Shown: positions 52,589 through 61,980 of the stretch, one piece after another | How positions within the stretch are numbered: the stretch's first letter is position 1 | Layout: every line of letters begins with the position of its first letter | Source: Erythrocercus mccallii | Lineage: Eukaryota > Chordata > Aves > Passeriformes > Dicruridae | Direction: 5' to 3' | DNA: 64,000 nt | Assembly (NCBI GenBank): GCA_013397435.1 | Contig: VZRG01000006.1 | Location: forward strand, 124,001-188,000 | Translations under genes and position numbers: made by a program | The notes under the pieces: model-generated | What the model saw: only the letters and a program-made list of their open reading frames with translations | What the model was told of the DNA's origin: nothing | Database searches by the model: none

Positions 52589-53152
52589 TCAGTGTCTTAA
52601 GGAGATGTAGTTACTCCCTAGATAACAATACCCCTAAGCCAATTTGTAAGGGACTAGCCCTGATCAGCAAAAGTGTTTTCTACTCTTTACCAGGTAGCTT
52701 AGGGCTATGGTTAATTCCTTGAGTGGGATGAGTTTAGCAGTAGGGGTGCAACCTAAGGATATTAAACCCTGTGTGCAATGTGTTGGTAGTGCATTTCCAA
52801 TGTCCTGAGATGCAGACAGACAGATCTGTCCTCAATCCTTTACACTGTGCTGCTCAATGGTGTTATTTTTACTGTTTGGCTACAAAAAATAGCCGAGGAA
52901 TTCAACAAGCAATGATGCTCATTCTCCATCAGATGATCATTTTGGCAATCAAAAGCCTCACAGATGTACATCAATAGCATGCAGGACTTTTAGGTGGAGG
53001 TAATAAGGATGTACTGCTTCTCAAAAGCAAAAATTATTCTCCTTTTCTCTTATTTCACTTATGATTCCTAATCAGTTCTGAATTTCACCCTGTTTATGAT
53101 AATTCCCAAACTTTCTTGGAGATGATCAGGAAGAAAATTCCTCAAAACAAGA

Positions 53153-53196
53153 TCTCTTTGGAAGCTATTCAAAGTCTCTTTGGAAGCTACTCATAC
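53153..53196 (+). repeat. 22-bp near-perfect tandem duplication
   Basis: TCTCTTTGGAAGCTATTC and TCTCTTTGGAAGCTACTC begin two adjacent 22-bp units (53153-53174, 53175-53196). The copies differ at only a few positions. Confidence 0.88.
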
Positions 53197-53395
53197 TGGG
53201 ATGTGGCAGAAAACACCTACTATATGGAGTTCTAACTAAGAGGAGCTATGGTGATAAAAACCTGATGGACAAGGCTTTTTTTCACTGAAAAATTCTGTTT
53301 CAGAAACACTGAGCTGCTTTGGATGAAACATTTAATTACAATGATATTTCTAATGGAGTTTTAAATAGTATTAAATTTTCTTTATTTTTGTTTCA

Positions 53396-53602
53396 ATAGA
53401 ATCATAGAATGGTTTTGGTTGGAAGGGACCTTAAAGCTCATCTTCCAATGCCATGGGCAGGGACATGTCCCACTAGACCACTTTGCTCAAACTCCATCCA
53501 ACCTGGCCTTGAACAGTTCCAGAGGTGGGGCATCCACCAATTCTCTAGAAAAACTGTTTTGGTGTTTCATCACCCTTGGAGTAAAAACATTTTTTTAAGT
53601 GC
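53396..53602 (-). mobile_element. CR1 LINE 3' tail, minus strand
   Basis: The plus-strand left end ATAGAATCATAGAATGG (53396) followed by 'TTGGAAGGGACCTTAAAG' (about 53419-53436) is the reverse complement of a canonical CR1 3' terminus. The match continues through 'CAACCTGGCCTTGAACAG' (about 53499-53516) to the 'CATCACCCTTGGAGTAAA' block near 53568-53585. It is a strongly 5'-truncated copy of about 205 bp. The wording is close to consensus, so it is probably one of the younger CR1 copies here. The plus-strand frame at 53409-53687 is antisense to it. Confidence 0.92.
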
Positions 53603-54750
53603 AGATGGTTTTAAAATAAAGTTTCCAGAAAAGAGAAATCTCACACCATCCCAATCATGCCAGTTTGATGCCAGTGCTTATTTTTAGTTTGCTGTCTTTT
53701 AAGCATTATGTTTTAATTTCACTTCAATTATTTAAATTTTTTAAAGATTGATTTTAAAATGTATCACTGCGTGCTACATTCACAGTAACAACATGAACCA
53801 TCTTGACACCAACAAAGTAAAACATTCTGATGAATTGTAGAATTCTCTAAAATGAAATGTTTTTGACTTCTTCTTCCTCATAAATTTAGAAATTTATGTA
53901 GTCTACTGAGTTTTAGGAGAAGTATGAAAATGTCAGAGTCTTTCACTGGAAAAAAAAATTGTTAACAATGATCTTAATAGGCAGAGACAGCAGTTTGCTC
54001 TCTGTCCACCCACAGGTGGGAGCCCATTACCTTGCAGAGGGCACTGCTTCCCAGGCTCATGTGGAAGAGAATTGAGTTGCCTTGCTGAAGTCAGGGTTGT
54101 GCAATATACCAGTGTCTCAGTGCACATTCTTGTCACTCACCATGGATCTGTAACCAGAAGGTTTAATATAGTGTAACTAAAGGGTACAGCAGCTTCTTTG
54201 GTCACTGTCTGGACTGGGAAGGCTGAAGGGAGGTAAGGTTTGTATATAAACTACAATTGAGAAATTATCCCTGTAGCCATTGGGATGGGAAGCACTTCAG
54301 AAGCATAATCAAAACAGTTAAATGATAGTTTTTGGAGGACATTCAGCTCTGTGCTAAGGTACCACATTATGTTTAAAACGGTCCCTTAGATTTTTTATAA
54401 ACCATATAGACAGAACAGAAAAAAGGTAGCCAGGAGGAAGAACTTCTGGGATGGGAGTTTGAAACCCAGGGAGACAGAGGTTATATATGAGGTTCCTTTC
54501 AGCAACAGGAGCTGTCATAACTCACCTCAGAAGAAGCTGAAGGGAACAGACAGCCCTGTGTCCCCAAGCACCGTGGCATGGGAACAGCCCCCAGTGCAGC
54601 AGGTAGGTGCACATCTGGGCAGAGTACAGTCCTTGGGCTCAAGGACATTGTAACTGCAACTCATCAAAGTGTGTAGAGACTGATGAATCATCAGGAACGC
54701 TGCACTACAGCTTCCCTTTGTCAGTTTTAGGCAGAGAAGATATTTCTCAG
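53603..54750. other. Noncoding spacer between CR1 tail and LTR
   Basis: About 1.1 kb with no recognised gene. Small frames near 54459-54653 and 54607-54792 overlap each other and have no recognisable content. Confidence 0.5.
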
Positions 54751-55147
54751 TGTTATTATCCCATTAGCGAAAGACGCCGCTGCCTGAATTAAGGTGCAAA
54801 CGAGACCGTGTGCCAAAGTCAGTAATGCAGATTTTAATAGCAAGTGTGAGGTATAGAGCTAGATGGAAATAGAAAAGAGGGACAGGGAGGGGAGGGAAAG
54901 AGAGGAAGAGAAAGAGAGAGAGAGATATCAGGCAGAAGATAGTGACCCCTTGTGAATCCAGCAGTGTTCTCTTGGTCTTTCTTCACCCTGGGCTTCTTGC
55001 TGCCGGGGTGAGGGCCTGAGTCATCCTTCTGCAGACACCACCTTTATACAGTCCAGCTTCCAGGTATCCACAGGGCACAGATGTCATTCCCATAACTTGG
55101 GGTGATATGTATATGAGCAGCTGCTTCCTTTCCCACAGTTTGTCACA
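54751..55147 (-). mobile_element. ERV long terminal repeat, minus strand (probably solo)
   Basis: Read on the minus strand this has LTR architecture. It starts TGTGACAAACTGTGGG (plus-strand right end at 55147), has a TATA box CTGTATAAAGG at about 55041-55052, and a CT-rich stretch at about 54870-54930. It then has an ATTAAA polyadenylation signal (plus-strand TTTAAT, 54833-54838) and a 3' end running to ...AATAACA at about 54751. The ends give a weak TG...CA inverted repeat (TGTGAC/TGTTAT). The flanking 5-mers agree only partly (CCCAG versus CTGAG on the minus strand), so target duplication is unproven. No internal retroviral coding sequence flanks it, hence probably a solo LTR of about 400 bp. 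The left edge is less certain than the right. Confidence 0.65.
54833..54838 (-). promoter_or_regulatory. ATTAAA polyadenylation signal of the LTR
   Basis: ATTAAA on the minus strand within the 54751-55147 LTR, about 205 bp downstream of its TATA box. This spacing is reasonable for the R region of an avian ERV LTR. Confidence 0.55.
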
Positions 55148-55163
55148 CTGGGAATTTTTGTCT

Positions 55164-55310
55164 GGATGCCTTAGCTCACTTGGTCAGGGCATGGTGCTAA
55201 CGATGTCAGGGTTGTGGGTTTGATCCCCATATGGACCATTCATTTTAGAATTAGGCTTGGTGACACTTGTGGATCCCTTCCAACTCAGAATATTCTGTGA
55301 TTCTTTGATT
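55164..55310 (+). mobile_element. tRNA-Ile-headed SINE with CR1-like tail (passerine SINE)
   Basis: The first ~72 bp (55164-55236) resembles a tRNA-Ile gene. It has an A-box-like TTAGCTCACTTGG (55171-55183), the GGTGCTAA stretch around the former anticodon arm (55193-55200), and a B box GGTTTGATCCCC (55217-55228) that differs from the ideal GGTTCGATCCCC by one base. The body then changes to a CR1-type 3' end: CCCTTCCAACTCAGAAT (55275-55291) and ATTCTGTG-ATTCTTTG-ATT (55292-55310), a decayed form of the 8-bp repeat that closes CR1 elements. This design, with a RNA polymerase III promoter from tRNA-Ile and a tail recognised by CR1 reverse transcriptase, is that of the songbird TguSINE1-type SINEs. 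It is noncoding, and mutations in the tRNA part exclude a working tRNA gene. Confidence 0.85.
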
Positions 55311-56979
55311 AACCAGGATGTGCTAACCAGATCTTACCCTCAGGGCTGAAATTAGAACTTTCCAGTTGCAAAATCCCTCTGTGCTTATCACAAGCAACTA
55401 CGCTGTGGTGGCTTAGTTCTAACTAAGTCGGCAACTTACTTCTATGGCCTTAACACTGCTTTGAGACAGACAGGTGTATTTTTTAAGTCCTTACACTCAG
55501 TTCTTGTGATAAATTTTTATATGTTGCTACTAAGTGTAGGAAAATGTCTGCTTGGCTCCACCTCAGAGGAAGCAGCATTCCAGGTGGTCCCTGTGGCACA
55601 CCAAGTCTGATGACTTGTAAAGTGCACTAGAATTCCTTCAGAGGAAAAAGCGGATATTTAAGTGGAAAATAGTGATTAATTCTCCCATCTTTCCTTTTCT
55701 ACCTAAGGTAAGCCTTCTGAAATAAAAGTAATGTCATAAATTTTGACTAAAATAATATCTAGGCTTCTAAAATGTTTCTCCTGCTAGTCACTTTAGGCAA
55801 CAGAATGAAAAGGAGTTCTATTCTCTCAAAAGAAAGTGCACTTGCTTCACAGTTCTTATTGTTCCTGCCTGAAAGAATCATACTAATTTTAAAATAAAGC
55901 ACACTGGGGATCCACAAACCTTCAAAGTATGTAATATATTTCAGAAATACTGTTCATAAGCTCTGGTTTTTTTGAAAAGCAATATTTGTAAGCACAAGAT
56001 CATTCTGCATATCGCTCTTAACTCCCTCTAGCACTCATAACAAAATCCAAAGGAAGAATCTAAAAATCTGTGCAAACATCAGCCTAGGATTGATCTCTGC
56101 CATGAATTCAGCAGAACAGAAATATTGCAATTCTTTTTCCTTCTATTCCTGTGGCTCAGTGATCCAATTTATGTTACCTATTTTAAGATGACCAGCAAAA
56201 GAGGTTTTTCTTCTGATTTTGGAGAAAATTCATAGCAGAATACAGTAACAACTGTGTAGATACAAGCCATGGTTATGTTTTAAAAGTCCAGGGGCTATAA
56301 AGAAGACTGTAAATTTTGTCTACTGGTTATCATGGGAAAAGGCTGGCAAATTGAAAACACTTCATTGTGAGTTCATTGTGTAGAAATATTCCTTCACTGG
56401 GCAGTGAGGTTTCTCCTGTGCTTTGAGATCCACAGGAGAGAAAAACTCTCTATAAACTTGAAGCCCCTTCTGCTGTGCTCATTTTTAAATAAAATCCTGA
56501 GGATGATTTCTGCCTCATCTGCTGTACCACAGGAAAATGTGCTAAAGAGGTTCAGGAAGAGGCCAATCCACGCTTGACTTTAGTGTTATGGTTTTACTCT
56601 CTTCTGCTTTGTCCTGTGAAATGTGACATGTGCCATGGCTCAAGAAAGGCACAGCCTGCTCCCTTGGGGCTCCTCTTTGTGACCCTGCATGGGTGGGAAC
56701 CGAGGCTGAGAAAATTCCACTTTCATAGGGAAGTTTCATAGAAGCAAAGAAAGACTAGAGATCTCTAGCTGAAGGTCTCAAGCCACACCTTTGAATTTGC
56801 AGCAGGAATACTCTGGCATTAGCCATCAAAGCATGAAGCCTTTTCTGAAGAGCAGTGAGGGAGGGAGTACCTGGCTCCAGTGTCAGGACCACGGGCTGCC
56901 TTCACACCATGGCAACTTGTGCACCCTCTACACTTCAATGCATGTCTTCTGCTTAAGGATACAATCCTCTTGCTATTCA

Positions 56980-57007
56980 TTTCCAGGATTCTGCTGAATC
57001 CTGGAAA
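56980..57007. repeat. Perfect inverted repeat (12-bp arms, 4-bp loop)
   Basis: TTTCCAGGATTC (56980-56991) and GAATCCTGGAAA (56996-57007) are exact reverse complements around a TGCT loop. The arms contain TTCC...GGAA cores. No gene end lies nearby that would make this a terminator. Confidence 0.9.
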
Positions 57008-60000
57008 TAACCAGGAAATAATCATCACAGAAAAAAATAGTCATTTCTTCTGAGAATTTTAATCAGCTCAGTCATAATTAGGGTACATCTGTTGTTACTA
57101 GATTATTTGCTAACACACACATGCCTGCACACTCTCTGATAGGGTAAGGACATGCTGGCAGTTCTCTAAGATGTGGACAGAGAGATAATGTGTGCAGGCT
57201 GAGGCATTCTAACTACATTGTTATTTTAACTCCCTGCATGATCATCAAGGATTGAGAACAGAGGAGGTCAAACCCACAGGTTATTCAGCCTTATGGCTGC
57301 TCTGATTTAGAATGTTCTTTTAATGCTCCATTGCAGAAACAAAAGGAAATTCCTGCAATAGTGTTGATCTGGCCACTGTGTATCATTTTGTCCATTCAAA
57401 ATACTGGTTTAATTCAAGACATTAGATGTGGATTTCTCACTGATGAATTTTATTCCTATATACACCTCATCCTAAGGCTTCTGCTCTATGTTTAATTTGC
57501 AGTAAGTAGGCAGATTACCTTTTATTATTTACTCTAAGTCACAGATTTTTTATTATCAGATGCCATGTGGCTGGCTTGTTTTGTGCTTTACACAAATATG
57601 GAAACAATTCAGCATGGAAATTCAAAGTGTAAATTCACCAAGAAAACTTCTCTAATGTTACACTCAGCTTATATTATTTTATTATATACTATAAATATAT
57701 AACCACCTACAGATCAGTAAGAGTCTCTTGGGAAATCCTTAGATATTCTAATCCTGAATGCCTGTAAGATACCACCTATGTTAGGCTTCCAAAAGCAAAT
57801 ACTCAATTTTAGCAAAACAAAAATTGTTTGAGACAAAATGTCAAGTACCACAATTTGTTGTAAATGTTCCCTGCAACCCATTTCTGTAGAGCACTTTCAG
57901 TCAGGAGCCTGAGGAGGCCAATTTAGACTCAACTGAATGCTAAAGAAGTGACTAGAAAATTGCAAACCTCTCATTAATCTGCTGTGCTTACTTTCCCAGT
58001 GAAACCATCTTCCAGATTCTGAATATGCTCATAACATAAAATAGATCTGGAAACGGTAAAATACTACAAGTCCAGTGATGAATGTGTTCCCAGGTTGCTC
58101 AGATCATCTGAACTTCTCTGTTTACAAAGACGTCAGCAGCATTGTTTAAGAAAATATAAATCAGTGCTGCCTTTCCCCTTAAAAACTCTAAAAAGACAAA
58201 GCCTGTTTTGTACAACCACCATAATCATGAGCTTATTACTTATGGAAAATAAATGCTTGGCCTATGCTTGGCACTGATCCCTTTCCAAGGTGATAAAGGG
58301 TAAAGCTACTTAAGAGATTGATCTACTAGACAGAAAATCAGCTCTTGCATGTATGCCAGGAGAAGTTCTGTTAGCAAAACTCTGCACATCCTAGCTGGAG
58401 GCAATGATTCAGAATTAAACTTGTATAAATAATAGAGGATTCACTGTGGGATAAACCAGAATGCGTTGCTTGACTTTAGAGTAAAGGATTTTCTATCATT
58501 TATGGGTTATAAAGCCTTTAATATAAACCTTTTTTTTCTAATTTTTGTTTATTTAAAGTTAAAAATTTGTCTTTAAAAAAGTAATTAATTTCATAAATGT
58601 AAAAAAAACTTACATGAAAATGAATTTTAACATTTTTCATATTCTGCAATTTAAACAGACCCTATCTACTGAAGTATTCAAAACAGTATTTTTATAAATG
58701 CATAATTTGGTGGAGAAAATATATTGTCTTCTACTCTGATTCATTGTTGTCAAAAAGCTTACACTAGCAGAGGAGACAGGGAGATCACAGTGGGGTTTTT
58801 CTTCTACTTAGCTTTTATGGATCTGAGGTTGCTTGAAGTGTCCAAGTTCACAGGGGTTATGGCTGGGTGGCAGGGAGCAGGAGCCTGAGCTCATCCTGCC
58901 TCTCAGAGCTGTGACTGTATCCTGCTTCCAAACATTTCCATGGAGGACCATCTTTAGGTGGCATTGACTGAGCTGTGGCTGAGTCCAGCATGGAGAATTC
59001 ACAGGGGAACTGCAGAAAGGCTAATAACCTGTCAGAGAATCAGTATTTTAAGCCCAACCCTATAAGCACTTCTGCTTAATTCTAACTGTAAGAATACAAG
59101 AACTGTCACCAGTCATAACCTTTTCTAGCTGTAGAACCAGGTGGTGGTATCACACCCATCATTTCCTGTGTGACTGTGTTGCTTTCCTAAACAATAGTTT
59201 ATAAGCTTCGGTTAAAAAAGTCAGAATTCAGAATTTTTGGCCTGATTTTTACTGAGACTACTTTTTTGTGCTTTGCCTAGAATATCTTTAATATGAAAAA
59301 TATTAATGTTCTGCCATATTCAGCATTACTGTTTTTTACAGCCTAATGAATTAGGCTTTGACACACATCCTGATAACTGTCCAACGCATCATCTTTCTTC
59401 TTTATATCTCATTACTCCTAATTACTGGTTTTGTGCATCAAATACTCAACATCTCTGAGATTTAATAAGGCAATTAATATTACACATTACTGCCAATGCT
59501 TTTTTTAAACTTTTTGTTTCTGTATGTATCTGAAAGCATTTCTGTTACTACGTCAAGCCACTGCATGAGCATTTGCACTACTAAACACCAACAGAAAGGA
59601 CAAAGTAATGGAGACATTCAACATAAAACTTCAAGTTCTCTGCCAAACTTGTTTCAGACTTTCCTAATAACACATAATCCATAACAAATTTTACACCTGC
59701 CTTCATACCTGAACATCAGCAATAAAATGTGAATGTAAAGTGTGATAGAGCAGTCTGGACTTTTAAAGTTCATTGAAGCCAGCTGAGTTCTCTAACACAA
59801 AACAGCTGAGCATTTGTTCATGCCCTGTGTTACAGAGAAAAATAATCAATTTTTTAATGGAGACTAATTAAGTTCCCAGGACACTCTTGAAGTTGCTTAA
59901 TATTTAATAAGATTATAATTTTGTTTATTGAATATTTATATCAATATTTACACTAATTATATTTAACAGTTATTAAATAACCTTTGAACAATTATTTGTA

Positions 60001-60680
60001 CAGCTAGTAGGTAGAGTTCTTTTAATAACCTGGGAAGGAGCAAGGTATGGAGCTTTGTACATTATTGCTCCCACAGCAGAGACACGGTGTAAAAAGTGCA
60101 TTTTATTGCTGCAAGAAATCTTGTTGACCAAATGTAGAATGCAGTTTTCATTAAAGCCAGAAATGAAACTTCTAACATCAGGTCCTGGGCAGCATCCTCT
60201 GTGAATTGGTATTGATCTTGGATACCCCATAACCGTCTGCATCTCTGGATAGGCTGGAATGTACAGGCCGTTTTCAGTTACCGACATCTAAATCCATTCT
60301 GCAAGGCAATTAACAAAAAGTTAGTGGTCTGGTTTATAAATTATATGTCATCTAAAAAGTACAGGCATGATTGCTAAAGACACATCTGGATAAGGCACAG
60401 GACAGGTTCAAGGTGTTTCATCAGTCCTTGTGCACAGGGAGAACCATGAGAGAAGAGTGGGAGCAGTATTTGGAGGCAGTGGTGTTACCAGCTTTTAAGA
60501 CAGGGGTTCCTCTAGCCAGTAGGACCTTGCTGCTTTTCCAGTTGAGCTGGGGACCAAAACAATGAATATGGATGGTAGTTCTGGTTTGCATAATTACTCT
60601 TTGTAAATCCCTCAGTAGTCATTCATGGGGTTCATCTCATCTCCTCCAAACCCTCATCTCCTGGGTTTGGAGACCGCAGC

Positions 60681-60734
60681 TAAAACAAAGAAAACAAAGA
60701 AAACAAAACCAAAAAACCCACACTAAAAAACCCC
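60681..60734 (+). repeat. (AAAACAAAG)n / A-rich tract
   Basis: Three AAAACAAAG-type units followed by C-interrupted A runs, about 54 bp. Confidence 0.85.
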
Positions 60735-60913
60735 TAAGACTGGTGCAGCCAACTGTTGAAAGCAAGCTGGCTTGGACTGGGGCTAGAGATGCAGAGCTGT
60801 AAACCACACAACCCTGCCGTGGAGATAGGCATTATCCCAGACATTACTGAACCCCCTTAGAAGGGTCCTGAAGCCCTTCTTGGCCTCCAGCTCTCCATCC
60901 TCCCCATTTCACA

Positions 60914-61000
60914 CTCACAGAATGTTTCAGGGGCAAGAGGGCTCCCACAGGCCTGCTTTCTCAAGGCCTGTGCCTCATCAAGGGTAGTCTGCTATTAGTA
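60914..61000 (-). mobile_element. Possible decayed CR1 3' tail
   Basis: TCACAGAATGTTTCAGG followed by a GGGCAAGAGGG block resembles the reverse complement of a CR1 3' terminus, but similarity fades within about 80 bp. It could be chance. Confidence 0.3.
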
Positions 61001-61774
61001 TTGGAAAACCAAATTATAGATGTGACAAATGGGAAAAGTCAAGTCCTTGTTGTCCAAAGAGATCTGAGAAGTATGGAGGCTGCACCTCTTTCACTGCCAA
61101 AGCAGGGCATTCATTGGCAGAGGGTGGAGGAGTAAATCACAAGCTCTCAAGAGCAGCTCTTGTTATCTCCCTTTGCTGCATCTGGTACCTCAGGGTCCTG
61201 CTCAGTGGCTGCAGCAGTTCAGTGCTAATGCAGAAATGATGAAATGCACACAAGGTTGTGTTATAGATGAACATTTTGTAAATATTTGTTATGAATCAGG
61301 AAATGTTTTTTTTATGTAAGCGAGTTTCTCAGACAAACCACAGTTTGAGAAATCGTGGTCCAGGAGGGAGGACTTTCATTGCATTCCAGGAATAGGTGGG
61401 GGAGCAATTGTTCCCCAAACAGCAACAGACCATTCATTTCAACTTGCCACAACTGACGACCAAGGAAGTGTGAAGAAGCTATTTGACCTCATCAAGCAGC
61501 CAAAACACCCCTTCCCAAACAACTTCCATTCAGCAGGACTATGCACCTTTCCAACAGTTCCAAAAATAGATCCAGAAACAAGCACCAGACATCAAGACAC
61601 ATTAATCCCTCATCAAGCTGGGAAGAAGCAGAAGACAGATACTGCCATTTCAGCCAGATTGGGAAACCCACACAGCCGAACCAAACACTACATTGTTTAA
61701 TCAAAGAAGCCTTTTTCCTGTCACAGAAACTGTATTCTTCCATTGTAAGCCCTAGCCAGGGGCTACAAAAACCG

Positions 61775-61782
61775 TATAAAAA
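61775..61782 (+). promoter_or_regulatory. TATA box of the solo LTR
   Basis: TATAAAAA preceded by ACCG and followed by CTCGG. With the AATAAA about 150 bp downstream it sets the U3/R layout. Transcription would start around 61800-61810 and read toward 61980 and beyond. Confidence 0.7.
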
Positions 61783-61927
61783 CTCGGACCATAGAGAGAC
61801 AATTCGTGAACAGAGAGGGATTGCCCAGATAGACCGTGTTTCTCTGTTCCACCAGGGCCAGTATCCTAGGTCTGACACTTTGGGCTTTGACTCGTGGACT
61901 TTTTATTTTTTATCCATTTTTGTAATC

Positions 61928-61933
61928 AATAAA
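61928..61933 (+). promoter_or_regulatory. AATAAA polyadenylation signal of the solo LTR
   Basis: AATAAA followed by a T-rich and (ATT)n run at 61934-61953, in the expected place near the LTR 3' end. Confidence 0.75.
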
Positions 61934-61980
61934 TTTTATTATTATTATTAATAACTGTATTGGCTAATTCATTTATAACA

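Larger units (their letters stand above)
36728..53395. other. Long noncoding stretch, no gene recognised
   Basis: About 16.7 kb without a supportable exon, RNA gene or large mobile element. It holds A-rich tracts (37151-37208, 48836-48897, 52553-52588), a TA-rich zone near 37930-38110, GC-richer patches near 37600-37800, 38340-38420 and 47540-47700, and several small tandem duplications listed separately. The frame at 37543-37893 (116 codons) and those at 47355-47756 on both strands lie in the GC-richer patches and show no domain, initiation context or splice structure that would support a gene. Unrecognised old repeats are likely here. Confidence 0.5.
55311..61258. other. Noncoding stretch, no gene recognised
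   Basis: About 6 kb without a supportable exon. It contains a perfect 12-bp-arm hairpin (56980-57007), an AT-rich zone near 58500-58720, an A-rich tract (60681-60734) and a possible old CR1 tail near 60914-61000. GC content rises between about 60800 and 61220. Confidence 0.5.
61259..61980 (+). mobile_element. Solo ERV LTR, 722 bp, with target-site duplication
   Basis: A plus-strand LTR with clean ends. It begins TGTTATAG (61259) and ends TTATAACA (61980), giving a TGTTATA/TATAACA terminal inverted repeat. The four bases before it (61255-61258) and after it (61981-61984) are both GTTG, a target-site duplication. Inside lie a TATA box TATAAAAA (61775-61782), a presumed R/U5 region, and an AATAAA polyadenylation signal (61928-61933) about 50 bp before the 3' end. 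No gag, pol or env sequence is present, so recombination between two LTRs has removed the provirus. A 4-bp duplication suggests a gammaretrovirus-like (ERV1) group, but that is an inference. The long frames on both strands here (128-136 codons) are chance openings in the U3/R region. Confidence 0.88.

Noticed and set aside
55164..55236. Possible functional tRNA-Ile gene
   Set aside because: The acceptor and anticodon arms are mutated and the sequence runs straight into a CR1-like tail, so it is the head of a SINE.
61492..61951. Two overlapping antisense frames of 128 and 136 codons
   Set aside because: Both lie wholly inside the solo LTR, cross its TATA and R regions, and show no known domain. 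They are noncoding LTR sequence.
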